A stretch of DNA of 64,000 nucleotides, from assembly GCF_003368325.1 (NCBI RefSeq), contig NZ_CP031467.1, forward strand, positions 248,001 to 312,000, written 5' to 3'. The notes under the pieces are model-generated. The model had not been told where the DNA came from. It ran no database searches and was given only the letters and a program-made list of their open reading frames with translations. A program made the position numbers and the translations under genes. The DNA comes from Paraburkholderia caffeinilytica. GTDB taxonomy: Bacteria > Pseudomonadota > Gammaproteobacteria > Burkholderiales > Burkholderiaceae. Below, one piece after another: positions 1 to 8,285 of the stretch; within the stretch, counting starts at the first letter, position 1, and every line of letters begins with the position of its first letter.

Positions 1-641
1 GGCACGATCAGTTGCGGGCTCTTTGCGCCGCCCGTCACCTCGACATCCATCCAGAACGGCAGATCGTCGCCGTAGTAATCCGAGTCGTACAGGAAGCCGC
101 CGTATTCGGCGACCAGCCGATGCGTGTTGGGACTGTCGCGGCCGGTATACCAGCCAAGCGGCCGCTCGCCGGTGACACGCTCGATCGCTTCCATGCCGAG
201 GCGCATGTGTTCCGCCTCTTTCTCCGGCGACACGTCCTGGTAGTGAATCCAGCGATAGCCGTGGCAGGCGATCTCATGCCCGAGCTCGACGAAAGCGCGG
301 CCCAGCTCAGGATGCCGTTCGATCGCCATGCCGACGCCGAACACCGTGAGCGGCAAGCCGCGCTTTTCGAATTCGCGCAGGATGCGCCACACGCCTGCCC
401 GCGAGCCGTATTCGTAGATCGACTCCATGCTCATGTGACGCGCCGGAAACGACGCCGCGCCGACGATTTCCGACAGAAACTGCTCCGAGCCCGGATCGTC
501 GTGCAGCACGCAGTTTTCACCGCCTTCTTCGTAGTTCAGAACGAATTGCACCGCGACGCGCGCTCGACCCGGCCAGTTCGCCTGCACCGGGTGGCGGCCG
601 TAGCCGATCAGATCGCGTGGATAGTTCGAGTCGAGTGGCAT
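1..641 (-). CDS. puuE: Allantoinase PuuE, polysaccharide-deacetylase fold (partial, runs off left edge)
   Basis: The 5' 213 codons of a NodB/polysaccharide-deacetylase-fold protein; the 3' end lies outside the window. The start at 641 gives MPLDSNYPRDLIGYG, which matches the usual start of PuuE-type allantoinases. Visible family motifs are VLNYEEGGEN (about residues 35-43), ESIYEYGSRAGVWR (73-86), GHEIACHGYRW (121-131) and YTGRDSPNTHRLVAEYGG (165-182). Known role of the family: metal-independent hydrolysis of allantoin to allantoate in the cytoplasm during purine/ureide catabolism. The downstream half of the operon is not visible. The racemase and NCS1 permease genes transcribed toward it from 3.3 kb fit a ureide block. 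Identity is fairly secure; the substrate is inferred from family and context. Confidence 0.88.
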   Translation of the reverse strand, partial: MPLDSNYPRDLIGYGRHPVQANWPGRARVAVQFVLNYEEGGENCVLHDDPGSEQFLSEIVGAASFPARHMSMESIYEYGSRAGVWRILREFEKRGLPLTVFGVGMAIERHPELGRAFVELGHEIACHGYRWIHYQDVSPEKEAEHMRLGMEAIERVTGERPLGWYTGRDSPNTHRLVAEYGGFLYDSDYYGDDLPFWMDVEVTGGAKSPQLIV

Positions 642-899
642 GGTTTGACGAAAGCGTGGTGACGGGCCGTAAAATTCGCATGGAACTCACGTGAGATGCA
701 CGTGGGGTTTGCGTGCGTTCTGTGCGTTCCGCATGCGGGTGTGCGTTTGCCGCGGTTAGGCATGCCGGCGCGGGCGGAAAAGCCCTGAAAAAGCGACACC
801 AGAAGCAGCAGTAAAACAGCGTTCCGATACCAGCGCCGAGTGGGACCAGTGTAGCGAAAACACCCGGGTGCGCCCATACACCCGGGCAGATAGTGCGTG

Positions 900-1766
900 T
901 CAGACTGGATGTATGTGCGGAGCCGGCTCCACCGGGCGTTCCGTGGTGTTTACCCGCAGTAAGCCACTCGAATGTGCACGCTCGGCGGCGCTTGCCGCTG
1001 CACCCCGCGGCGGCTGCGGATTGGGGTCGGCATCGGCCGGACTGAAGCCTTCCAGCGCGCCGTCGTAGCGCTTGGCCAGCGGCCGCGCATAGTCGCCCCG
1101 TTTGGCCGTCGACAGCCGCAGTGCGACCAGCGCCTCAGTCCATTTGACCGCCGCCGTCACGCCCTCGATCACCGGCGCACCCAAGGCATCTTCGATCTCC
1201 GCGCACAACTCGGCCATGCCGGCGCAACCCAGCACGATCGCGTCCGAGCCGTCCTCCTCCAGCGCCCGCCGGCATTCGTCGAGGATGATACGGCGCGCCG
1301 CCGAACCGGGCCTGTCGAGATCCAGCACGGCGACGTCGGTCGCGCGCACGTTGCGGCAAAAGCGCTTCATGCCGTAACGCTCGGCGAGGTGCCACGCCAT
1401 GCCGCACGTGCGCGCCAGCGTGGTAACCACCGAAAACCCGGGAGCCAGCACGCTTGCAGCATGCATCGCCGCTTCGGCGATGCCGATCACCGGACCGCGC
1501 GCCAGCTCGCGCGCCGCGTATAAGCCAGGGTCGCCGAAGCAGGCGATCACGTACCCGTCGCAGCCCTCGCGCTCGCCGGCGATAACCTCGGCCAGCAAAC
1601 CCGGCGTCGCGAGGGCTTCGTCGTAGTAGCCTTCAATCGACGGCGGCCCCATCGTCGGATTTACCGCGATCACTTCGGTGCCGGGCGCCGCGACTTCTCG
1701 CGCGCAGCGGCCCATCGCGTCGGTCATACGCTGCGTCGTATTCGGATTGATCAGTTTGATGCGCAT
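900..1766 (-). CDS. Asp/Glu/hydantoin racemase family protein, probable allantoin racemase
   Basis: 288 aa. The two catalytic cysteines of the family are visible: Cys76 in ACFGDPG and Cys181 in LGCAGM, at the same numbers as in characterised hydantoin racemases. The N-terminus MRIKLINPNTTQRMT is the typical start. Members interconvert allantoin or hydantoin enantiomers by a two-base cysteine mechanism. The gene lies 24 bp downstream of an NCS1 permease and upstream of puuE on the same strand, so allantoin racemisation ahead of an enantioselective allantoinase is the best guess. The catalytic domain ends near residue 242. About 45 further residues of Pro/Ala-rich sequence follow, which the family normally lacks. 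Hydantoin is an alternative substrate. Confidence 0.85.
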   Translation of the reverse strand: MRIKLINPNTTQRMTDAMGRCAREVAAPGTEVIAVNPTMGPPSIEGYYDEALATPGLLAEVIAGEREGCDGYVIACFGDPGLYAARELARGPVIGIAEAAMHAASVLAPGFSVVTTLARTCGMAWHLAERYGMKRFCRNVRATDVAVLDLDRPGSAARRIILDECRRALEEDGSDAIVLGCAGMAELCAEIEDALGAPVIEGVTAAVKWTEALVALRLSTAKRGDYARPLAKRYDGALEGFSPADADPNPQPPRGAAASAAERAHSSGLLRVNTTERPVEPAPHIHPV

Positions 1767-1790
1767 ATCGACTCCTGTTGCAGCACTGGC

Positions 1791-3272
1791 TCAGCGAGCG
1801 AGCACGCGGTAGAACACTGCACCCAATGCAGCACCGATAAACCACGAGAAATTGGCCAGCCCGTCGAGTGCCGGCACCATCACGCAGATCAGGGCAATGA
1901 GCGCAGCCGGCAACAATGCGGCCACCGCGCGGTAGTTGACACCGTTTCTATACCAGTACGATCCGCTCGGGGAGACCGAGTAGAGATCGTCGAGCACGAT
2001 CTTTTGACGCTTCACAAGGAAGTAGTCGACAATCAGGACACCATACAACGGTCCAATGAAGCTGCCGAGCACGTCGAGCGTGTAGTGAATCACCGCCGGA
2101 TTGTTGAACAGGTTCCACGGCGTGATGAAGATCGACGCCACCGCCGCGAGCATGCCGCCCGCGCGCCAGCTGATCAGACGCGGCGCGACATTCGAGAAGT
2201 CGAAAGCCGGCGACACGAAGTTAGCGACGATGTTGATGCCGATCGTGGCAATCGTGAAGGTCAATGCACCGAGAATTACCGCGGTCGGATAGTCGATGCG
2301 GCCCACAGTTTCGACCGGGTCCGTGATCAGTTGGCCGAACACCGGCAGCGTCGCCGCGGTCGTGACCACCGTCACCAGCGAGAAGGCGAGGAAGTTGACC
2401 GGCAAACCCCAGAAGTTACCGCGCTGCACGCTGCGAAAGCTCTTGCCGTAGCGGGAAAAGTCGCCGAAATTCAGCATCGGACCGGAGAAGTACGAGACCA
2501 CCAGCGAGGTTGCCGTGATCATCACCGGCACCACTTCCAGGCCGTGATATTTGACGCCGCCCAGATTGATGCCGATGTTGCGCCATCCTGCGCGATACAC
2601 CATGTAGCCCGCGAGAATGAACATCACCACATAGACCGCCGGACCCGCGAAGTCGATGAACTTCTTGATGGTCTCCATGCCGTGCCAGAACACCAGCGCC
2701 TGCAGGACCCACAGCAGCATGAAACCGGCCCAGCCAAGGGTCGAGAGACCCATGAGGCCATGGTGATGAACGTCCGCATACGGCAACAGTTGCGGAACGA
2801 ACTTCAGCACCACGATCACCAATGCGCTCGAAGCCAGATAAGTTTGGATTCCGTACCATGCGACCGCGATCAAGCCGCGAATCACGGCCGGAATATTTGC
2901 GCCGAGCACGCCGAACGTTGCGCGGCAGGCCACCGGATAAGGCACGCCGTTCGCCTGACTCGGCTTGGCGATCAGGTTGCAGAGCACGTTGACGATCGTA
3001 ATGCCGACCAGCAGCGCGATCAGCACCTGCCAGCTCGTCAGCCCAAGCGCGAACAGACTGCCCGCGAACACGTAGCCGCCGACACTGTGCACGTCCGACA
3101 TCCAGAACGCGAAGATGTTGTAGGCACCCCAGGTTTGATGGCGCAGCGGCGCCAGGTCCTCGTTGTACAACCTCTCGCTGTAGCCTGCGGGTATCGACGG
3201 ATCGCTCGACTCGCCGCCGTCTGCGTAGGTGGGAATTGCGGAACTGCCGGGCGCTGCACTGAACTGAGCCAT
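1791..3272 (-). CDS. NCS1-family nucleobase/ureide:cation symporter
   Basis: 493 aa integral membrane protein with about 12 hydrophobic segments. The start at 3272 (MAQFSAAPGSS) is chosen because AAGGAGGAGTC lies immediately upstream; the longer frame from 3323 has no such site. Family features are NEDLAPLRHQTWGAYNIFAFW before helix 1, then SDVHSVGGYVFAGSLF and the QANGVPYPVACRATFG region. NCS1 permeases import uracil, cytosine, hydantoin or allantoin with Na+ or H+ in the inner membrane. The close downstream racemase and allantoinase suggest allantoin or a hydantoin, but the substrate cannot be read from sequence alone. Probably first gene of the operon with the racemase. Confidence 0.9.
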   Translation of the reverse strand: MAQFSAAPGSSAIPTYADGGESSDPSIPAGYSERLYNEDLAPLRHQTWGAYNIFAFWMSDVHSVGGYVFAGSLFALGLTSWQVLIALLVGITIVNVLCNLIAKPSQANGVPYPVACRATFGVLGANIPAVIRGLIAVAWYGIQTYLASSALVIVVLKFVPQLLPYADVHHHGLMGLSTLGWAGFMLLWVLQALVFWHGMETIKKFIDFAGPAVYVVMFILAGYMVYRAGWRNIGINLGGVKYHGLEVVPVMITATSLVVSYFSGPMLNFGDFSRYGKSFRSVQRGNFWGLPVNFLAFSLVTVVTTAATLPVFGQLITDPVETVGRIDYPTAVILGALTFTIATIGINIVANFVSPAFDFSNVAPRLISWRAGGMLAAVASIFITPWNLFNNPAVIHYTLDVLGSFIGPLYGVLIVDYFLVKRQKIVLDDLYSVSPSGSYWYRNGVNYRAVAALLPAALIALICVMVPALDGLANFSWFIGAALGAVFYRVLAR

Positions 3273-3608
3273 GACTCCTCCTTGGGATAGGGACCATCGA
3301 TAGCGAATCGAAGGACGTTGCATCGGTCATGCCAGCCGCCCTCTTCTCCCCGTTCGGGAAACACGGGGTTCGAACCGGCTGATTGACCGCGCCGCGGGTG
3401 TCTCCGTACTTGATGTACTTGTGGTTATCGCACCGCCTGCCACCGCGGATTCCCGGCGATGCGTGACTACTCCAAGGCTGTCATTCCGTGACGGCCACGC
3501 GTGCGCAAGCCGGCAGCGCTCACGCCGAGCCGCCTTGCAACGCCTGATTCGGTTCAGTTCAATTCAGTGCGGCGCGCACCAGCAACGAGCGCGCACCGGC
3601 CGCCGGCC
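3273..3608. other. Intergenic leader between permease and GntR gene (336 bp)
   Basis: No gene supported. It should hold the promoter of the permease operon and the 3' end of the GntR gene. A hairpin (arms CCCCGT at 3348-3353 and ACGGGG at 3363-3368) lies about 75-95 nt upstream of the permease start codon, without a U-run. No copy of the TTGTCAACAA motif found upstream of the GntR gene was seen here. Confidence 0.5.
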
Positions 3609-4361
3609 TCAGCCTGGCGCGGACTTGGGTCCAGGTGCTTCCTTCGGAGCGTCCTTTGGTGCGCCGTTCAGGGCGCCGAACACTTCATGCAGGTCGGCCG
3701 CGCCACGTGCGGGTCGGTCCAGCATCTTCAACTCGACGCTTTGCAAATGGCGCGACATCAGTGCCGCCGCCTCTTTTGCATCGCCGGCGTCGAGCGCGGC
3801 GAGAATGGCTTCGTGGTCCTCGAACGAGCAAGGGCTGCGTCCGAGCGACTCGTACAGTGCCGAAATCAGCGTGGAGCGCGCCACCAGTCCGTTCAGGCAG
3901 TCGCACAGCACGGTGTTGCCAGTGAGCCCGGCCAGTTCGGTATGAAACTCGCCAGACAGACGAATCCACGCCGGAAAATCACGTGTTTCGAACGCTTTGC
4001 GTTCGCGCCCGATCATGCTGCCGATGCTCTTCAAACGGCGCATGCCATGACCGCCGCAAATCTTTTCAACGACGGCCAGCTCGATGATCCGGCGCATCTC
4101 GAAGACCTCATGCACTTCCTGCAGCGACGGACTGGCGACAAACGCACCACGATTCGGTTCGAGGTCGACGAGGTGGTCGGTGGCCAGTTGCGCGAGCGCC
4201 TGCCGGATCGGGCCGCGCTTCACGCCGAATACTTCGCATAACTGTGCTTCTGTCAGCTTGGCGCCAGGCGCTAACCGGTGCTCGAGGATCGCGGCGCGGA
4301 TGCGCTCGGCGATCGTTTCGGCTTTCGGACCATTCGCGGCGGCGGAGTCTGTGTCGGACAT
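3609..4361 (-). CDS. GntR-family transcriptional regulator, FCD subfamily
   Basis: 250 aa. A winged helix-turn-helix occupies about residues 15-75 (AERIRAAILEHRLAPG, then FGVKRGPIRQALAQL). An all-helical FCD ligand-binding domain follows to about residue 220, with FEMRRIIELAVVEKI and SGEFHTELAGLTGN typical of the fold. FCD regulators bind small carboxylates or related ligands and are usually repressors of adjacent catabolic operons. The gene is co-directional with the permease-racemase-puuE block downstream, so control of that block is likely. A perfect palindrome 41 bp upstream of the start (4402-4421) looks like an autoregulatory operator. The C-terminus is Pro/Ala/Gly-rich and probably disordered. 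Confidence 0.9.
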   Translation of the reverse strand: MSDTDSAAANGPKAETIAERIRAAILEHRLAPGAKLTEAQLCEVFGVKRGPIRQALAQLATDHLVDLEPNRGAFVASPSLQEVHEVFEMRRIIELAVVEKICGGHGMRRLKSIGSMIGRERKAFETRDFPAWIRLSGEFHTELAGLTGNTVLCDCLNGLVARSTLISALYESLGRSPCSFEDHEAILAALDAGDAKEAAALMSRHLQSVELKMLDRPARGAADLHEVFGALNGAPKDAPKEAPGPKSAPG

Positions 4362-4401
4362 GATGTGCGTCTCGGTATGTTGGTCATCATAGGATGGACA
4401 T

Positions 4402-4421
4402 AAAAATTGTCAACAATTTTT
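4402..4421. promoter_or_regulatory. Palindromic operator candidate for the GntR/FCD regulator
   Basis: Perfect inverted repeat with 9-bp arms AAAAATTGT and ACAATTTTT around a central CA. It lies 41-60 bp upstream of the GntR start codon. FCD-type GntR proteins commonly bind short palindromes with a TTGT-NN-ACAA core, so autoregulation is the simplest reading. Confidence 0.6.
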
Positions 4422-4547
4422 GATTTTAATTTCGACAATCCGGATGCCCGGGCCATGCCGTGGTCTGGCGGACAGCCCGCGCGGGCCTTACTCTGCTTCA
4501 CTACCAGTTTAATTAATGGATGGGACGGCCGTCTATTGAGGACGGTT

Positions 4548-4559
4548 TTTGTCAACAAA
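4548..4559. promoter_or_regulatory. Second TTTGT-CA-ACAAA palindrome
   Basis: Perfect 5-bp-arm palindrome sharing the 10-bp core TTGTCAACAA with the site at 4402-4421, with core starts 143 bp apart. Possible second or auxiliary operator for the same regulator; this is inference from the shared core only. Confidence 0.4.
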
Positions 4560-4639
4560 GTGAGAGACATTCACGGGACCGGTCTGTTGGGATACGGCAG
4601 AAAACCAAGACCGTTAGTTGCGTTGAAGGCTCGAAAAGA

Positions 4640-4659
4640 AAGCGGGCAAACGCCCGCTT
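4640..4659 (-). terminator. Rho-independent terminator after LD-carboxypeptidase gene
   Basis: On the minus strand, AAGCGGGC, a GTTT loop and GCCCGCTT form a perfect 8-bp stem followed by TCTTTTC. It begins 18 bp past the stop codon at 4678, as expected for the end of the DUF1992-tadA-ldcA operon. Confidence 0.8.
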
Positions 4660-4677
4660 CCCTACCCCACCGTTGTT

Positions 4678-5604
4678 TCAGGCAAGCGTCGGATAGCCCG
4701 ATAACGACAGTTTGAACCCGTGTGCGTTGGCGACGAGGTGCGCGTCCGCGCCGACCGGCAGCGTCAGCATGTTGGGAACATGGCCGAATTGCAGACCGGT
4801 GATGACCGGAATCCCGATCACCGACCGCACCTGCTCGATCATCGCGTGCAGATCGTAACCGTTGTCGTACTCGTAAGGCTTGCCGCCGGAGAAATCACCC
4901 AGCACGAGCGCCTGCTGCTGCGCAAGGATGCCCGACAGGTGCAACTGATAAAGCATCCGCTCGACCCGGAACGGCTGCTCGTTGACGTCTTCGAGGAACA
5001 GAATGCCGCCTTGCACCGGCGGCAGGTACGGCGTGCCGATCAACGAGGTCACCACCGCCAGATTGCCGCCCCACAACATGCCCGTCACGTCGACCGTCTG
5101 CGCTTGCGGCACATTGCTCGTCACCGTCATGGTCGGCCTGGTCAGCGCGGACCAGAAGTGCTGCATGGTGAATTCGCTCAGATCCTCCGCGCCAAAATCA
5201 CTCATCAACATCGGGCCGCCGAACGTCTTCACGCCGGCGCGGGCCAGCAAAGCAAGCTGCACCGCGGTGAAATCGCTATGACCCACCAGCGCGACCGGCT
5301 GATCGGTCAGCCGCCGTTGCAGCCCTTCGTAATCGAGTCCGTGCAGAATGCGCACCGCGCCGTAACCACCACGCACGGTCAGCACGATATCGGGCAACGC
5401 ACGCGCGGGGTCCGCCAGCCGGTTCAGATCGGCTGCGCGCTCGCCGTCAGTGCCGGCGAAACGCTGGTAACGGCGTCTTGTCGCCTCCACGCCTTCCACG
5501 CGATGTCCCTGCGCATGCAAGCGATGCAACGCGCGATGCAGCACCTCGGAATCATGCGGATACCCGGACGGTGCGATCAACTCAATGGTGCGATGGACGG
5601 TCAT
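4678..5604 (-). CDS. ldcA: LD-carboxypeptidase (muramoyltetrapeptide carboxypeptidase, family S66)
   Basis: 308 aa from the ATG at 5604. The Ser-Glu-His triad of peptidase family S66 is visible: Ser110 in LVGHSDFTA, Glu205 in FLEDVNE and His275 in LQFGHVPNM. The substrate-binding RGGYGAVRIL segment lies near residue 78. The family cleaves the terminal D-Ala from the L-Lys or mDAP residue of murein tetrapeptides in the cytoplasm, for peptidoglycan recycling. It is 27 bp downstream of tadA on the same strand and followed by a clear terminator, so it is probably the last gene of the operon. Length fits LdcA (about 300 aa). Confidence 0.92.
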   Translation of the reverse strand: MTVHRTIELIAPSGYPHDSEVLHRALHRLHAQGHRVEGVEATRRRYQRFAGTDGERAADLNRLADPARALPDIVLTVRGGYGAVRILHGLDYEGLQRRLTDQPVALVGHSDFTAVQLALLARAGVKTFGGPMLMSDFGAEDLSEFTMQHFWSALTRPTMTVTSNVPQAQTVDVTGMLWGGNLAVVTSLIGTPYLPPVQGGILFLEDVNEQPFRVERMLYQLHLSGILAQQQALVLGDFSGGKPYEYDNGYDLHAMIEQVRSVIGIPVITGLQFGHVPNMLTLPVGADAHLVANAHGFKLSLSGYPTLA

Positions 5605-5631
5605 CTGCAAGACCTGCTGAACGTTGTTGTT

Positions 5632-6309
5632 TTAGAGCGGCTCGGCCGGCCCCGGTTCGCAGCGTGCTTCAACGCACGCGTCAGGACGGGTTTCAGCGTG
5701 CGTTTCGCTGCGTGGAGCGGCGTGCGCGCCGAGGTGTGCTTCGCCGCCTGCTTCGACCTGCACTTCGACCGGCGCTTCGCCCCGCGCCGCCGCGCGTGCT
5801 TCACGACTTGCGCGCCGCCGTTCGGCGAAGAACGATTTGAGCGCGGCGCCGCATTCGGTTTCAAGCACGCCGCCGGTCACCGTGGTGTGGTGATTCAACT
5901 GCGGATTCGCGAAAGCGTCGACAACACTCCCGCACGCCCCGGTTTTCGGATCGCGCGCCCCGAACACGACGCGTGCGATGCGCGCGTGCATGATCGCACC
6001 GGCGCACATCAGGCAAGGTTCCAGTGTCACATAGAGCTCGCAGCCCGGCAGGCGATAGTTTTCGACAGCTTGCGCGGCGGCGCGCAATGCGATCATTTCC
6101 GCATGGGCCGACGGGTCGTGAGCGCCGATCGGGTGGTTGAACCCTTTGGCGATGACTTCGTCGCCCCGCACGAGCACCGCGCCAACCGGCACTTCGCCGG
6201 CTGCGCGAGCCTCTTCGGCGGCGGCCTGGGCGAGCGCCATGAAGCGACGATCCCGTTCGGACACAGGCGGTGCGGACGATTCGTCAGGCGTGGAGGTGTC
6301 GATCAGCAT
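5632..6309 (-). CDS. tadA: tRNA-specific adenosine deaminase TadA
   Basis: 225 aa from the ATG at 6309. Zinc-site motifs of the cytidine/adenosine deaminase fold are H69-A-E71 and P98-C99-L-M-C102, with the proton-shuttling Glu71. TadA converts the wobble adenosine 34 of tRNA-Arg(ACG) to inosine and is essential in most bacteria. The frame stays open upstream to 6549, overlapping the DUF1992 gene, so an upstream alternative start is possible. The extra N-terminus would be Ala/Pro-rich and uncharacteristic. The catalytic domain ends near residue 165. About 60 residues of Glu/Ala/His-rich low-complexity sequence follow, an odd extension compared with ~165-aa TadA proteins. Confidence 0.9.
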   Translation of the reverse strand: MLIDTSTPDESSAPPVSERDRRFMALAQAAAEEARAAGEVPVGAVLVRGDEVIAKGFNHPIGAHDPSAHAEMIALRAAAQAVENYRLPGCELYVTLEPCLMCAGAIMHARIARVVFGARDPKTGACGSVVDAFANPQLNHHTTVTGGVLETECGAALKSFFAERRRASREARAAARGEAPVEVQVEAGGEAHLGAHAAPRSETHAETRPDACVEARCEPGPAEPL

Positions 6310-6476
6310 TGTGGTGCGCGCTGCTGGCGTTGGATCGCTCGTTGCGAGTGCTGCCGCGCCGGGACCAACGGATCCGGCCCGGGCAGCCGTCAATGTCGCC
6401 GCCTTGGCCGCCTCAGCTGGTTCACCGGACTCGACAGACGCCGGACCTGGCACGGCGGAGTGGACAAGCGGCCCGC

Positions 6477-6878
6477 TCACTGCGAACCCGCATCGGCCAT
6501 GTTGAGGTTGCCGGTGCGTTCCGACAGCCGCTCGGCAATACGGCGGCAATATTCGCGCGGCAGGACCAGCGGGCCGCCGCGCAGCGATTCAAGCGCCATA
6601 TCGAGCGCCAGCATGCGCGCGTGGAGACGGCAGCGGGTAGACCGGTCGCTCACGGCATTCAGTTCCGCCTGCAGGTCGCGCAAGGCGCGCAGCTGCTCGA
6701 CAGCCGGCGGCACGAAGCCCGCATTTTTCAGAATCCGGTTGGCGACGCGCACTTCCTCCGGGACCAGTGCATCGTCCTCCAGGGGCAGCGGCGCACCCGC
6801 GCCCGGCAAATCATCGAACTCGCCGCGCGCGGCTGCGGCGGCAATACGCTGTTCGACTAACGCATCAAGCAATTTCAT
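6477..6878 (-). CDS. DUF1992 protein (DnaJ-homologue subfamily C28 conserved domain)
   Basis: 133 aa from ATG 6878 (MKLLDALVEQRIAAAAARGE). The DUF1992 signature is visible as GEFDDLPGAGAPLPLEDD, then PEEVRVANRILKNAGFVPP. The function of the bacterial family is unknown; it is often annotated as a DnaJ-like conserved region although no J-domain HPD motif is present. It appears to head the operon with tadA and ldcA. The frame extends to 7034, but the extra residues are Arg-rich and lack family similarity, so the internal ATG was chosen. Confidence 0.85.
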   Translation of the reverse strand: MKLLDALVEQRIAAAAARGEFDDLPGAGAPLPLEDDALVPEEVRVANRILKNAGFVPPAVEQLRALRDLQAELNAVSDRSTRCRLHARMLALDMALESLRGGPLVLPREYCRRIAERLSERTGNLNMADAGSQ

Positions 6879-7137
6879 CTGCAGTCCACTACGTTGCGGC
6901 CCAAGCATTCTATCAGGGAGCGCGCGACGGTTCCGGCTGTCTGACCGACGAATCCCCCTGGTTTTCAGATTCTGCGTATTTGAGGGACGCATGGTGTGGA
7001 TTAGGGTGAAGGGTTGCCCGCACCGCCGCTTCATGCCCGCATAAACTTACGAATATCTTTCGCCGCGCGCCGCGAAAACGGCCGCCCCATCTTCCCCATC
7101 TGCCTCATCTGCCCCACTCACGGAGTCCACTTACGCC

Positions 7138-7383
7138 ATGCAATCCGGAACCCCCGATCACCGCGTCGTCACAGCACTTCCAGCTTGTGCCACACATTTC
7201 AATCCGCGCCTGATCGCATTGACTGCGCCGATTCAAAAACGCGCCTTCAAACGATGCCTGCGCGCGACGCTAGCGGCCGTTACGATGTCGGCCGCGCTAT
7301 CGGGCTGCGGCGTATTCTGCGGCGGTGCCGGCGGCAGCGGCGGCGGCTTCGCCGGCGGTTGCGCGACCGGCATGCGGTTCTAG
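7138..7383 (+). CDS. Small hypothetical lipoprotein
   Basis: 81 aa. A positively charged stretch (KRAFKRCLRATLAAV) precedes a hydrophobic segment and a lipobox-like LSGC at about residues 54-57. The mature part is about 25 residues, Gly/Cys-rich (CGVFCGGAGGSGGGF). This suggests a very small outer-membrane lipoprotein. No family recognised. A start inside the frame nearer the signal peptide is possible. Coding status rests on the lipoprotein signal only. Confidence 0.5.
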   Translation: MQSGTPDHRVVTALPACATHFNPRLIALTAPIQKRAFKRCLRATLAAVTMSAALSGCGVFCGGAGGSGGGFAGGCATGMRF

Positions 7384-7442
7384 TCCGCTACGCCTACACC
7401 TCGTCGCCTTGGCTTCGCGACGGCCGGCGCGAACCCGCACGT

Positions 7443-8042
7443 TCACCCGGCCGCCAATGGCCAGCGCGCCAGAACGACGTGCCGGGTACGCCCCAGCAAG
7501 CTGTGCACCAGTGCAAACTCACGCACGTTCCAACTGACGGCTTCGACAGCGCGTGTTGCGATCCACGGCATGCCGTAAGCGAGCGTCACATGCGGGGTGT
7601 ACGGCGTACTGGCCAAGACAGCGCGATCCCCAAATCCAGCGTTTTGCAACGCCAGCCCAAGCGCATCGTGAAGCGCGTGGAGTCCGACGACACCCTCGCC
7701 GCCCCCCAACACCAGCGGCCCGGGCCGCGGCTTCAGCGCAAAGCTGAGGGCGCTGTCGAAATCGACGCTAAAAGGCGCCATCCTGATCGACGCGGCCGCG
7801 TTCATGGCCGCCTCCACCCGCGCCGGCGGCAAACCGCCCGCGAAATTCCCGAGATGCAGCAACGTGACGTGCATGCGGTTGGCCGCAAGCGGCTTGCTCT
7901 TCGAGCGCGTCTCCCCGCAGAGCTGTTGCGCAAGCTTCGAAATGTCCGCCGCCGTATGCGCGTCGGGAAAGACAGCGAAGAACAGTCCGTCTGTCGGCGC
8001 AGGTGGCGCCTCGAGTCCGGGCAGCCAGAGTTGCTCAGGCAT
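7443..8042 (-). CDS. thpR: RNA 2',3'-cyclic phosphodiesterase (2'-5' RNA ligase family, ThpR)
   Basis: 199 aa from ATG 8042 (MPEQLWLPGLEAP). The two HxTx motifs that define the 2H phosphoesterase superfamily are present: H58-V-T60-L and H151-V-T153-L, followed by HLG and AYG as usual. The family hydrolyses 2',3'-cyclic phosphates on RNA ends and can ligate 2'-5' in vitro. The phage-like longer N-terminus up to 8234 has no family similarity. It stands between a small lipoprotein gene and a Crp-type regulator with no clear functional link. Confidence 0.88.
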   Translation of the reverse strand: MPEQLWLPGLEAPPAPTDGLFFAVFPDAHTAADISKLAQQLCGETRSKSKPLAANRMHVTLLHLGNFAGGLPPARVEAAMNAAASIRMAPFSVDFDSALSFALKPRPGPLVLGGGEGVVGLHALHDALGLALQNAGFGDRAVLASTPYTPHVTLAYGMPWIATRAVEAVSWNVREFALVHSLLGRTRHVVLARWPLAAG

Positions 8043-8285
8043 GTCGCGCCTGACAGGGTGAAGCCGGCATAAGAATGAATCTCCGTTCGATGGTGCGCGC
8101 TTGCCAGCGTTTCCGGAAAGAGCGGCAAGTCGACTGCAGACGTGGCCTCCCAGGACGTTTGCGCCCACGGGCCGCGTATGGGCACGCAACACTGTACATT
8201 CATACAGTATCGACGGCAACGTGGAACAGCTCAAAAACTGAAAGTCCCCATCAACGCCAACGCGTTCAACGCAACAGCGTGGCGG

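Larger units (their letters stand above)
4362..4677. other. Intergenic region with operator-like sites and terminator (316 bp)
   Basis: No coding potential recognised. It contains two TTGTCAACAA-type palindromes near the GntR gene and the terminator of the LD-carboxypeptidase gene, listed separately. AT-rich stretches between 4400 and 4435 fit a promoter for the GntR gene. The sequence between 4430 and 4545 shows nothing I can name. Confidence 0.5.

Noticed and set aside
4720..7044. 774-aa open frame on the plus strand
   Set aside because: Runs opposite ldcA, tadA and the DUF1992 gene, all of which have family motifs; composition is Arg/His/Gln-rich.
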